In this document: positions 7,760 to 15,149 of the stretch, one piece after another | Numbering within the stretch: the first letter of the stretch is position 1 | Layout: every line of letters starts with the position of its first letter | Assembly: GCA_029556545.1 (NCBI GenBank) | Contig: JAKQEQ010000102.1 | Span: 1-25,536 of the forward strand | Source of the DNA: Candidatus Hydrogenedentota bacterium | GTDB taxonomy: Bacteria > Hydrogenedentota > Hydrogenedentia > Hydrogenedentales > JAGMZX01 | DNA length: 25,536 nucleotides | Direction of reading: 5' to 3' | Position numbers and translations under genes: made by a program | The notes under the pieces: generated by a model | Databases searched by the model: none | Told to the model about the DNA's origin: nothing | What the model saw: only the letters and a program-made list of their open reading frames with translations

Positions 7760-8878
7760 TTAGCCTCGATCTTCAAGCTGCTCCACGTAACGCCGCAGCG
7801 CGTACATCGCGAAGTAGTGCACCGGCATGGCCATGCACGCCAGGACCGCCGCCGCCACGACAATCAGCGACCGCATGGGGCCGGTCTTGTCCTCCGGGGG
7901 GAACGCGGGCGACGCGACCTTGAACTCGGGGGTTACGTCCTGCGAGGTTACGCGCGCGGCGTATTGCCCCATGGCCAGTTCCTCGAGTTGGCTCTCGTAG
8001 TAGGCCGCCTTGTGCCTGTGCCGATCGAGTTGTCGGCGCTGCGCGGCCCATTGCTCGCGCAATTCGGCGATCTTCGGCTGCAATTGTCCGAGTATGGCCT
8101 GTATGCGGGCGTGTTCCGCGGGCAGACGTTCGGGCGCCGCCTCGGGGTCCGCGGTAAGGCGCGCCTCCTCGATTTGCGCTTCGGTTACGGCCTGTTCGAG
8201 ATGCGCGATGCGGTCCGCCAAGGCGTCCGGGTCGCTTTCCCGCTCGATGGCTTCAATGGCGGCGCGTTCGCCGTCGAGCAGGGCTTCGGTCGCCTCGATC
8301 TGCCGGTCGAAGAAATCGAGCATGCCCTGCCGTCCCGCGAAGCGCAACTCATTCGCGAACGTGATGCTTTCCTCGGCCCAATAGTTTGTCGCTTCCGCGA
8401 GGATTTCGGGATCCGTTCCGGCGAGCAGCAACTCGACCACCTGCTGGTATTCGAGTTCCTGGTAGGTTTGCTTGAAAATTTTGACCTGCACGTCCATGGC
8501 CCGGCGGATGCCCGACACGCTGAGCCCGCCAGGGTCCATGCCGCGCGCCTCGTACAACGCGCGCATCCGGTCGCGAACCCGCCGCGCCATCTCTTCGCTT
8601 GTCAGGATGAGCTTGTAGTCCGGCATCGGCAGCGTCTCCATATAGCCGAGCCGCAGATACTTCGGGTAGGGCGCGGGCGTGTCGCCGTAGAAATCCACCT
8701 GCGTCATGGGGGCCTTCTGGTGGGTGATGGGCATGGGCGCCATGATCAGGAGCGCGCGCGCGCGGTACTGGTCAGGCATCCGTGAGGTAAACCATGCCGC
8801 CGCGCCGCCGGCGACGACCGCCGCCAACACCATGCGCAAGAACACCGAGCGCAGTATCCGAGAACTTTCTCCGGCCAT
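7760..8878 (-). CDS. Wzz/GumC-type polysaccharide chain-length determinant protein
   Basis: The ATG at 8878 has GGAAGGGA just upstream and a good promoter 31 bases above. The 372-residue protein has a hydrophobic helix near residues 14-33 and a second near 335-357. Between them are a periplasmic part and a long charged coiled coil (about residues 185-300). The second helix is preceded by a Pro-rich stretch, AFPPEDKTGPMRS, as in Wzz-family proteins. No tyrosine-kinase Walker motifs are fused to it. Family members set chain length of O-antigen, capsule or exopolysaccharide, or act as co-polymerases in Wzy pathways, in the inner membrane. No glycosyltransferase, Wzx or Wzy gene is intact nearby, though a decayed membrane-protein remnant lies downstream. 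The cluster may be eroded or dispersed. Confidence 0.8.
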   Translation of the reverse strand: MAGESSRILRSVFLRMVLAAVVAGGAAAWFTSRMPDQYRARALLIMAPMPITHQKAPMTQVDFYGDTPAPYPKYLRLGYMETLPMPDYKLILTSEEMARRVRDRMRALYEARGMDPGGLSVSGIRRAMDVQVKIFKQTYQELEYQQVVELLLAGTDPEILAEATNYWAEESITFANELRFAGRQGMLDFFDRQIEATEALLDGERAAIEAIERESDPDALADRIAHLEQAVTEAQIEEARLTADPEAAPERLPAEHARIQAILGQLQPKIAELREQWAAQRRQLDRHRHKAAYYESQLEELAMGQYAARVTSQDVTPEFKVASPAFPPEDKTGPMRSLIVVAAAVLACMAMPVHYFAMYALRRYVEQLEDRG

Positions 8879-8915
8879 ACGCTTCCCTTCCAGCCGTTGT
8901 GTCCCTTGCGCGTCA

Positions 8916-8944
8916 GTATATCAGTGGGCCTTGGGCGCTACAAC
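8916..8944 (-). promoter_or_regulatory. Sigma70-type promoter of the Wzz-like gene
   Basis: On the minus strand TTGTAG (8939-8944) and TATACT (8916-8921) are spaced by 17 bases. The predicted start is near 8909, about 31 bases before the ATG. The gene therefore need not depend on read-through from the radical SAM gene upstream. Confidence 0.6.
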
Positions 8945-8972
8945 CGGGCGTGAATCTTGTGGGTCTGCGGCC

Positions 8973-10487
8973 CTATGCACGAAACTTTTCGAGCAGCCGC
9001 CGTTTGCGACTGTTCAGGAAGATATCGAGCTTGCATGTCTCGCGGCCGCGGGCCACGTTCCAGAGTATCTGGAAGAAGCGCCATGGGCGGACGAGAAAAG
9101 ACGTGAGATAGAACGCGCCGAGTATCTTGTACTTGAACCAGGTCAATTGTCGCGCCGAGAGCCCCCGGCAATAGTTCACCTCGTCGCGAATAACCGGCTC
9201 CATCGCGAAGAGCGGCGTCAATAGAAAATCATCCGAGGGGACAATCCGCCCTGCGGCCACGAGTTCCTCGTACAATTCCGTATTCGGAATGGGGAAAAAG
9301 AGCGAGAGGGCGATGTCATTTACACCCGCGGTCGCGAGCCGCACGGCGAAGCGGACCGAGGCGTTCAAGTCCTCCCGCGTGTCGTGCGGAAAGCCGATAA
9401 CGAAGAAGGTTGAAATGTTTAGACGCTCAGCCGCGCAGGCGCGCACGGCCCGCATGAGGTCCTCCTCGGACATCTTCTTCTTGATCAGGGCGCGCGTGCG
9501 AGCGGAGCCGCTTTCCGGCGCGAAGGTGAGCGAGGAACCGCCTGTCCTCCGCAACAGGAAGGCGACTTCCTCGTCCACCACCTCGCAGCGGGTGCCGCTC
9601 GGCAGTTGCCAGGTGATGCACAGACCGCGGCGCAACAACTCTTCACAGAACGCGACGATCCACGACTTCTTGAGGATCGCCGTGAGGTCGTGAAACGGGA
9701 AGTTTGTCGCGCCGTATTCGTGGTGATACGCCGCGATTTCGTCCGCCACGTGGGCCGGGTCGCGGGCGTACCAGCGGCGGCCCCACATCATGGCGTTCGA
9801 GCAATAGGTGCACTCGTAGGGGCAGCCGCGCGTCGCGAGAATGGGCATCGTCATCCCCGCGTCCACGCCGAACACGAACCCCATGCGATAGTACGCTTGC
9901 GGATCGAACAGGTCCCACGCGGGCCGCCGCAGGGCGTCCACTTCGCGAATGCGCTCGCGAGTCGGCGTCTTCACGAAGCGCCCGTCGCTGAGGAAGGCCA
10001 GACCGGGGACTTGATCGAGGTCCGTCCGTCCTTCGGACAGGGCCCGGAACAATTCCTGCGCCGTTGCCTCGCCTTCGCCGAGCACGACGTAGTCGATGGG
10101 CGCGCCGCGCAGCGAGTATTCCGGCATCCCCGTGCAGTGCTCGCCGCCGGCCACGACGGCCTTGTCGGGGTAGCGTTCCTTGACGCCTCGTATGATGCGC
10201 TTCGCCAGTGGCCACGTGAATGAGAACATGACACTGACGCCGATAGCGTCCGCATCCGGGTCGATAGCCTCGGCAATTTCTTCAGGGCGCAGCCCGATGT
10301 ACTGCAGGGGCCCGTCGACCGTTTGCTGGTCCGGTTTGCGCAGCACGGCGTCCAGCACCGACACGTCGTGGCCGTCCTCGCGCAGGGCGGCGGCGACATA
10401 GGCGAGGCCGAGCGGCAGCGAGGGCCGCGTCGCCTGCACGGCGCGCTTATTCACGTAGATTGGCGGATGCAGCAGTTGAATTCGCAT
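8973..10487 (-). CDS. B12-binding-domain radical SAM protein
   Basis: Start ATG at 10487; the frame is open further up, but a perfect TATAAT at 10509-10514 lies within that extension. The protein has 504 residues. Residues about 1-175 match the cobalamin-binding Rossmann-type domain of this class (PLGLAYVAAALREDGHDVSV, VVAGGEH, YVVLGEGE). The radical SAM cluster motif is TRGCPYECTYCS, with Cys222, Cys226 and Cys229, followed by the TIM-barrel signatures FAPESGS and FFVIGFPHDTRED. The C-terminal part (about 415-504) is the variable substrate end and is rich in aromatic and basic residues. Class B enzymes of this kind carry out methylations or ring rearrangements on lipids, tetrapyrroles and natural products. 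The substrate cannot be read from the sequence. Its same-strand neighbour is the Wzz-like gene, 94 bases downstream, so an envelope role is possible. Confidence 0.88.
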   Translation of the reverse strand: MRIQLLHPPIYVNKRAVQATRPSLPLGLAYVAAALREDGHDVSVLDAVLRKPDQQTVDGPLQYIGLRPEEIAEAIDPDADAIGVSVMFSFTWPLAKRIIRGVKERYPDKAVVAGGEHCTGMPEYSLRGAPIDYVVLGEGEATAQELFRALSEGRTDLDQVPGLAFLSDGRFVKTPTRERIREVDALRRPAWDLFDPQAYYRMGFVFGVDAGMTMPILATRGCPYECTYCSNAMMWGRRWYARDPAHVADEIAAYHHEYGATNFPFHDLTAILKKSWIVAFCEELLRRGLCITWQLPSGTRCEVVDEEVAFLLRRTGGSSLTFAPESGSARTRALIKKKMSEEDLMRAVRACAAERLNISTFFVIGFPHDTREDLNASVRFAVRLATAGVNDIALSLFFPIPNTELYEELVAAGRIVPSDDFLLTPLFAMEPVIRDEVNYCRGLSARQLTWFKYKILGAFYLTSFLVRPWRFFQILWNVARGRETCKLDIFLNSRKRRLLEKFRA

Positions 10488-10508
10488 GATCGTAAGCCGC
10501 TCGAAGCC

Positions 10509-10536
10509 ATTATAGCCCACATCGAGCCAACAGGAA
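10509..10536 (-). promoter_or_regulatory. Promoter of the radical SAM gene (perfect -10, weak -35)
   Basis: Minus strand TATAAT at 10509-10514 with a weak TTCCTG 16 bases upstream (10531-10536). The leader would be only about 15 bases, which supports the start codon at 10487. Confidence 0.45.
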
Positions 10537-10642
10537 CGGCGGTTCGATTCTTCCTTGCGGGGGCTTCGAGTGTGCACGTTAGGGCGCGCGGGCAGCGGAT
10601 AGGCGATGATATGTTTCCGGTTATGGTATTCTTGTATGCGTG

Positions 10643-10670
10643 CGAGTACGAGGACGAGAACGAGTATGAA
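10643..10670. repeat. 6-base phased CGAGNA repeat
   Basis: CGAGTA, CGAGGA, CGAGAA, CGAGTA and a degenerate TGAA follow one another in the gap between the divergent radical SAM and PilZ genes, ending 20 bases before the PilZ start codon. It lies in the leader or promoter region of the PilZ gene. Confidence 0.7.
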
Positions 10671-10690
10671 ATGGATAGGGAGGAACGCAT

Positions 10691-11335
10691 ATGGACACGG
10701 ATCCGCTTTCTGTCGGTAGTCGCGCGCTGCTCGTCCTGTTGGGGCAGCGGTTCCTGGTGACTATTCTGGAGACAAACCCGACCGCGATTCGTGTGAGTTT
10801 CCCCTCCGTCGACTTTCCGCTCGAAAACATGCACGTCGAGCTTGAGTTCCATGACGAGAGCGGTTTCCTGTCCTATGAGTTCGAGGTTCTCGAAACACCC
10901 AAGAACGTGGGCGATGGCCTCTTGCTTTCTCGTCCTGCGGCGCCTGTGCACACCCGGCACCGCACGGACTGGCGGGTCCCCGCAATGTTTGAGGTGGCTA
11001 TCCGCGAGCAAGCGCACCCGCGCGCGATCGCCGGGCGTATTCGCAATCTGAGCGCCGGCGGTATGCTCGCCGAGACCGACGTCGCGTTGCGCGTGGGCGA
11101 TGCCGTGGATCTGCGCTTCGAACTGCCTTCCGGGCGCGAAATCAAGACGGTTGCCGAGGTGGTCTCGAGCGCCGCGACTCCCGAGCGCACCAGCAACGCC
11201 CACCTATTCGGCCTGCGGTTTCTCGGCCTTGAACCCGAGGACGCCCAAGCCGTGACGCACTACGTCCGGTTTCGCCTGCGCGAGCTGCATGCCCAGGCGC
11301 TCGATGCGCAGCGCGCGCGACCGACGCCGTCGTAA
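10691..11335 (+). CDS. PilZ-domain protein, probable cyclic-di-GMP receptor
   Basis: ATG at 10691 with AGGGAGGA six bases upstream. The 214-residue protein has an N-terminal beta-rich domain (about 1-88) like the YcgR-N/PilZN fold, followed by a PilZ domain. Both ligand motifs are intact: RTDWR at residues 91-95 (RxxxR) and NLSAGG at 119-124 (D/NxSxxG). The C-terminal helix (about 185-206) is Arg-rich. There is no signal peptide, so it acts in the cytoplasm. Family members bind c-di-GMP and pass the signal to flagella, cellulose or exopolysaccharide synthesis, or pili. The partner here is not known. The neighbouring Wzz-like gene is suggestive but not in the same operon. Confidence 0.9.
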   Translation: MDTDPLSVGSRALLVLLGQRFLVTILETNPTAIRVSFPSVDFPLENMHVELEFHDESGFLSYEFEVLETPKNVGDGLLLSRPAAPVHTRHRTDWRVPAMFEVAIREQAHPRAIAGRIRNLSAGGMLAETDVALRVGDAVDLRFELPSGREIKTVAEVVSSAATPERTSNAHLFGLRFLGLEPEDAQAVTHYVRFRLRELHAQALDAQRARPTPS

Positions 11336-11375
11336 GCCCCTACGATTCTTGAGTCTGCATAGCCAACACCACATA

Positions 11376-11405
11376 TTGTGTATCCGCCGTGCGTCGTGAT
11401 ACTAT
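11376..11405 (+). promoter_or_regulatory. Possible promoter of the amidase gene
   Basis: TTGTGT (11376-11381) and TACTAT (11400-11405) are spaced 18 bases apart in a locally AT-rich stretch, about 45 bases above the amidase start. Confidence 0.4.
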
Positions 11406-11456
11406 ATGTAGGCCACGCGCCTGAAGGGGCAACGGCATGCGTCGGGAGCCATGTGC

Positions 11457-13331
11457 ATGTTGGTGAGAAGCGGATTTCGGACGGTGACGCTATTCGCACG
11501 TAGCAGGTCCGCCATTGCTTTCCGCGTGCGGTCCGTGCTTGCGTTGCTGACGGTGTCCGCTGTGAGTTGGGGGATGCCTGCGTTCGCGGATATCTTGGCG
11601 CGCCAGCAGATTGACCCCGGCGTGGTTGCCGCCGTCCGGTCGGGGAAAGCGCTCCAGCTTTACCTGGAGTGCATTCCGCCGCGCGGCGACGCGGCCAAAG
11701 CATTCTTCGCCAAGTACCTTGCGGATCTGGAGGAGTGGAAGATCTACCGCGGTCGCATGGCGGTCGCGGTCTCGCTGGACAAGGTAAACGCGGTGACGCG
11801 CCGGGCCGCGCTTCTTGCTCTGTTTCCCGATGATTCCGTGGATAGCTACGGGTGGTGGCATGTGGTGGCGTTCGATGGCGCCGGGTCTCAGGAAGACTGG
11901 CGGACGATGGCCCAGTGGTTCACGGGGGACGAGGCCCATGCGGCCACAGTGGCGGGCGCGCCGCACAACCGAAACGCCGTCACGCCCATGAAGAAGGGGC
12001 AGATTGTGCTCATTCCGCGCGACATCCTGCCCGAAGCGCTTCAGGCGCCCACGCCCAAACCGCCGCCGCTACTCATCACGGCGCAGCGCGCGGAGGAGGC
12101 GCCTGGACCGGCGGCCGCCAAGACGCCGGTTGTCAACGGCCTCGGAGAAGGGGAGGGCGAGCCTCCTCCGTTGCCGCTTTCCGAGGACCTCACCTTCGAG
12201 ACCGACGGCGAAGGTCTTCACGCGGTGTATCGCATCAAGAAGGGCGAGGCCCTCTACACCTCCGTGGTCGTCCGATTCACCGATATTCGGGACCACGCGG
12301 ACATACTTGATGCCTGCGCAATTGTCCAGAAGCGCAGCGGCATTCGCGACGTGCGTGACATTGACACGGGCGCGAAGATCCGTATTCCCCTTAATCTGCT
12401 TTCGGACCGGTTTCACCCCGAGGGGAGCGCGCGTCGCGAGGAGTACGAGGCGATGCGCGCCGAGGCCAGCCGCCTCCAGCAGCAGCGCGTGCGTAGCAAG
12501 GAGCTTGAAGGCGTGGTCGTTGTCATTGATGCGGGGCACGGCGGGCGCGACTACGGCGCGGCCATCCCGAGCGCGGGCCTGTACGAAGACGAACTGGTCT
12601 ACGACATTGCATGCCGACTGAAACTGTTGCTCGAGACGAAGTCCCAGGCGAAGGTGTACATGACGGTCTGCGACCGAAGCCAGGGATTCACGCCGACGGA
12701 CGCGAAGCGGTTTCAGCACGATACGGACGAGGAACTGCTCACCACGCCCGCCCATCCTAACGGCGACGCCAAGATATCGGCCAACTTGCGCTGGTACCTG
12801 GCCAACAGCATCTATCGCAAGGTACGCGCGGCGGGCGTGGACGACCGGAAGTGTGTCTTCATGAGCATCCATTGCGACATGTTGTTTAATGAACAACTGC
12901 GCGGCGCCATGGTCTACATTCCGGGCGCGGCGTATCGACGCGATTCCGAGCAGCCCGAGGGCGCCGTCTACGACCAGTACCTCGAGGCGCGCGGTCACCG
13001 CCGCGTCACGACGACCGCCGCGCAGCGCCGCCGGGATGAGGCGTTGTCCCTCAACTTCGCGGAGACGATCCTCGCCAGTCTGCGCGCGCATAATCCGCCC
13101 CTCAAAGTGCACAGCGCCAGCGCGCCCATCCGCAGCGTCATCCGGCAGAGCGGCGGGCGCGCCTACTTGCCCGCCGTCCTTCGCAACACGCAGATCCCCA
13201 CGAAGGTGTTGGTCGAGGTCGCCAATATGAATAACGCCGCCGACCGCGAGCGGCTCTCGAACCCGCAGTGGCGGCAGTGGTTGGCTGAGGCCCTCTATGA
13301 CGCCCTCAAGCGCCAGTTCAATTCGGGCTGA
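11457..13331 (+). CDS. LysM/Amidase_3 N-acetylmuramoyl-L-alanine amidase
   Basis: Two ATGs compete, at 11451 and 11457. GGGAG at 11444-11448 is two bases from the first and eight from the second, so 11457 is chosen (624 residues). A signal peptide covers about residues 1-45 (hydrophobic VRSVLALLTVSAVSWG, then PAFA). The N-terminal 300 residues include two LysM-like pieces ending in KKGQIVLIPRDIL and AKIRIPLNLL, with a short GEGEGEPPP linker between. The C-terminal half is Amidase_3: DAGHGG with His361, Glu377 in YEDELVYDIA, His472 in SIHCD, and Glu587 in LVEVAN. The zinc ligands and general base are all present. It should cleave the amide bond between MurNAc and the stem peptide in the periplasm, for daughter-cell separation or wall remodelling. 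The region between Glu377 and His472 is longer than in short AmiC-type enzymes. Confidence 0.9.
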   Translation: MLVRSGFRTVTLFARSRSAIAFRVRSVLALLTVSAVSWGMPAFADILARQQIDPGVVAAVRSGKALQLYLECIPPRGDAAKAFFAKYLADLEEWKIYRGRMAVAVSLDKVNAVTRRAALLALFPDDSVDSYGWWHVVAFDGAGSQEDWRTMAQWFTGDEAHAATVAGAPHNRNAVTPMKKGQIVLIPRDILPEALQAPTPKPPPLLITAQRAEEAPGPAAAKTPVVNGLGEGEGEPPPLPLSEDLTFETDGEGLHAVYRIKKGEALYTSVVVRFTDIRDHADILDACAIVQKRSGIRDVRDIDTGAKIRIPLNLLSDRFHPEGSARREEYEAMRAEASRLQQQRVRSKELEGVVVVIDAGHGGRDYGAAIPSAGLYEDELVYDIACRLKLLLETKSQAKVYMTVCDRSQGFTPTDAKRFQHDTDEELLTTPAHPNGDAKISANLRWYLANSIYRKVRAAGVDDRKCVFMSIHCDMLFNEQLRGAMVYIPGAAYRRDSEQPEGAVYDQYLEARGHRRVTTTAAQRRRDEALSLNFAETILASLRAHNPPLKVHSASAPIRSVIRQSGGRAYLPAVLRNTQIPTKVLVEVANMNNAADRERLSNPQWRQWLAEALYDALKRQFNSG

Positions 13332-13383
13332 GCGATCCCGGCTTATGGATTCCGCGCGCCGTGGGGCGGGCCGGGGAATAAGG

Positions 13384-13469
13384 TGGACTGGATGGACCGG
13401 ATGGACGGGATGGACTAAGTCGAACCAGGCGGGCTTTGTCCATATTGTCCATCCCGTCGATATCGTCCA
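13384..13469. repeat. Inverted pair of 9-base phased TGGAC arrays
   Basis: TGGAC starts at 13384, 13393, 13402 and 13411, exactly nine bases apart. After a 22-base spacer the opposite orientation follows: GTCCA at 13438, 13447 and 13465, with a degenerate GTCGA at 13456 in phase. The two arms can fold into a long imperfect hairpin. The element fills most of the gap between the amidase stop and the lipB start. Confidence 0.9.
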
Positions 13470-13495
13470 ATCCTCGGAATGATACGACGAAACGC

Positions 13496-14182
13496 ATGAA
13501 CACGAATCAGGGACAACACCGCCGAACCCGCAAGACAGGCGACTTCCCTATCGAGGTCGTCCGGTTGCCTGGCCGTACCCCTTTCCGTGAAGCATACGCG
13601 CTTCAAGTTGCCCGGCGGGACGCCGTGGCGGGCGGGGAGGCCGTGAACGCGTTGTACCTCCTCGAACACACTCCGGTGATTACCATGGGCCGCGGCGCCA
13701 AGCCCGAGCACCTTCTGTTCGCGCCGGACGCGCTTCGCGCACGGGGCATCGAGGTATGCGCGACGGACCGCGGCGGCGACGTGACCTATCATGGCCCGGG
13801 CCAACTCGTGGCCTATCCGATCCTGGACTTGGGCCGGTGGCGGTGCAGCGTAGGCCGGTACCTGCGGATGCTCGAGGCGTCGGTAATTCGCTTGCTCGCG
13901 TCTTACGACATCGAAGGGGAGCGTGTCGAGGGGTACACCGGCGTGTGGGTAGCGGGCGCGAAGGTGGCGGCAATTGGCATTGCCGTACACCACTGGGTCA
14001 CCTTCCACGGCGCGGCAATCAACATCGATCCGGACATGGGCCATTTCGAGCTAATTGTCCCTTGCGGCATCGTCGATAAGCCGGTAACGTCGATGAAGCG
14101 GCTTCTCGGCGTCGCGCCGCCGCGGGGGGAGGTCGAGGCCCGCTTTGAGGCGGCATTCCTTCAGACCGTCACCGGCGAGTAG
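13496..14182 (+). CDS. lipB: Octanoyl-[acyl-carrier-protein]:protein N-octanoyltransferase LipB
   Basis: LipB moves the octanoyl group from octanoyl-ACP to lipoyl domains, the first step of endogenous lipoate synthesis, in the cytoplasm. The 228-residue protein carries the family signature RGGDVTYHGPGQ (residues 92-103), GYTGVWV, and the catalytic pair Lys156 (AKVAAIGI) and Cys190 (PCGI), followed by KPVTSM. It has full family length. ATG 13496 is taken as the start; a TTG at 13436 is in frame but lies in the TGGAC repeat element. No clear Shine-Dalgarno sequence precedes it. The partner lipA is not in the window. It follows the amidase gene on the same strand, separated by the inverted repeat array. 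Confidence 0.95.
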   Translation: MNTNQGQHRRTRKTGDFPIEVVRLPGRTPFREAYALQVARRDAVAGGEAVNALYLLEHTPVITMGRGAKPEHLLFAPDALRARGIEVCATDRGGDVTYHGPGQLVAYPILDLGRWRCSVGRYLRMLEASVIRLLASYDIEGERVEGYTGVWVAGAKVAAIGIAVHHWVTFHGAAINIDPDMGHFELIVPCGIVDKPVTSMKRLLGVAPPRGEVEARFEAAFLQTVTGE

Positions 14183-14209
14183 GGGCCGTCAGCATCCTTG
14201 AAGAAAGAG

Positions 14210-14252
14210 GCGCCCACGCCTTCGGGAGTGATGGTAACTCGGACGTGGGCGC
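14210..14252. repeat. Inverted repeat downstream of lipB
   Basis: GCGCCCACG (14210-14218) is matched by CGTGGGCGC (14244-14252). Inside, GAGT and ACTC can pair around a 7-base loop. It lies 28 bases after the lipB stop and between convergent genes, so it may stop transcription, but no T-run follows. The rest of 14253-14365 shows nothing recognisable. Confidence 0.5.
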
Positions 14253-14365
14253 GCAAGCGACTCCCGGCGGTTACCGTGTGGGGGGTTAGGCTTCGGCTCT
14301 GCCAACAGACAGCCCAAAGGCACGGCCCCGCCTGGAAAGCCGCTGTTCTTGGCGCGAAAACGCGA

Positions 14366-14602
14366 TCAGTGAACGGTCCGCAGCGGCGACGCTCCCATGC
14401 AATCCAGCACCTTGATGGCGCCCTCGATCATGCCGTGACGTTCCGCGTAGAGCGTGGCGGTGTGTGCGGCCTCGGGAAACGTTCCCCAGAAACAGATGTC
14501 CTCGTTCTGGATGGAAAATGTCCACAAAGCCGGGTCCTTCGAGTCGAGGACACCGCCTTCCGCCCTTGCCAGCCGTTCCTTATCCACGTGAATCTTCCCC
14601 AT
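14366..14602 (-). CDS. Small conserved-looking hypothetical protein (78 residues)
   Basis: ATG at 14602 has AAAGG seven bases upstream, and a perfect TATAAT box lies 58 bases above. The product has 78 residues, is mixed in charge and has no signal peptide or membrane segment. It begins MGKIHVDKERLARAEGG and contains two Cys, several His and the aromatic stretch ALWTFSIQNEDICFWG, then a helix-like ATLYAERHGMIEGAIKVLD. The family is not recognised. It follows yraN on the same strand, 169 bases away, with its own promoter. The expression signals argue that it is real, although a longer open frame exists on the opposite strand across the same bases. Confidence 0.6.
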   Translation of the reverse strand: MGKIHVDKERLARAEGGVLDSKDPALWTFSIQNEDICFWGTFPEAAHTATLYAERHGMIEGAIKVLDCMGASPLRTVH

Positions 14603-14659
14603 AATGTACCTTTCCGACCGCGCCTCGGTATTCGTGGCGCGTCATTTCTGCCTACCTTA

Positions 14660-14665
14660 ATTATA
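14660..14665 (-). promoter_or_regulatory. Perfect -10 box of the 78-residue gene
   Basis: TATAAT on the minus strand in the only AT-rich patch of this gap. No good -35 match is found at 15-19 bases spacing, so an activator or a non-standard -35 may be used. Confidence 0.4.
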
Positions 14666-14771
14666 CCGTGGTGGGCGCGAAAGGTTTCGCGGGCTTGCGA
14701 AGTCGGCGTTCAGGGGACGTGCGTAATGCAGGGGCAGCCGCCAAACGATGACACGGAAGTCGACGAATGGG

Positions 14772-15149
14772 TCATTCCTCGGGAGAAAAGGCGTTCTCCA
14801 GATGGGTGATGATTGGGCGGCCCTTCTCGGGAAAGATGATGGCCACAATGTCGAAGCGGTAATAAATATCCGGGTCGGGGTGCCGGGCCATGTATAGGCC
14901 GGCGGCGTGGGTCAGGTGGCGGCGTTTGCGGTATCCCACGGTGTTCTCCGGCGCCACGGGGTCCGGGTCGCGGCGTGATCGCACCTCGACGAAGGCGATG
15001 GTGTCGCCTTGGCGAGCGACGATATCGACTTCGTAGCGGCCAAGGCGCAAGTTTTGCGCGAGAATGCGGTATCCGGCGCGTCGGAGGAACCGGGCGGCCA
15101 GGTCCTCGGCCTGTCGGCCGAGGGGCCGGGTATCACGCCAGGGCCACAT
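14772..15149 (-). CDS. yraN: YraN/UPF0102 family protein
   Basis: The 125-residue protein matches the UPF0102 family over its whole length: GRQAEDLAARFLRRAGYRIL at the N-terminus, then the nuclease-like core RYEVDIVARQGDTIAFVEVR with Glu40, Asp42 and Glu55, an arrangement like Holliday-junction-resolvase and restriction-endonuclease folds. The expected Lys of the ExK motif is Arg here, which is common in the family. The biological role is not established. The ATG at 15149 lies inside the 3' end of scpA (17-base overlap), so the two are translated from one message and are probably coupled. Confidence 0.9.
   Translation of the reverse strand: MWPWRDTRPLGRQAEDLAARFLRRAGYRILAQNLRLGRYEVDIVARQGDTIAFVEVRSRRDPDPVAPENTVGYRKRRHLTHAAGLYMARHPDPDIYYRFDIVAIIFPEKGRPIITHLENAFSPEE

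Noticed and set aside
7739-8785. A 348-codon plus-strand frame opposite the Wzz-like gene.
   Set aside because: The minus strand has two membrane helices and a coiled coil in Wzz order, plus promoter and ribosome site.
14198-14809. A 203-codon plus-strand frame between lipB and yraN.
   Set aside because: Composition is Arg-rich and shadow-like; it overlaps the 78-residue gene and the end of yraN, both of which have better signals.
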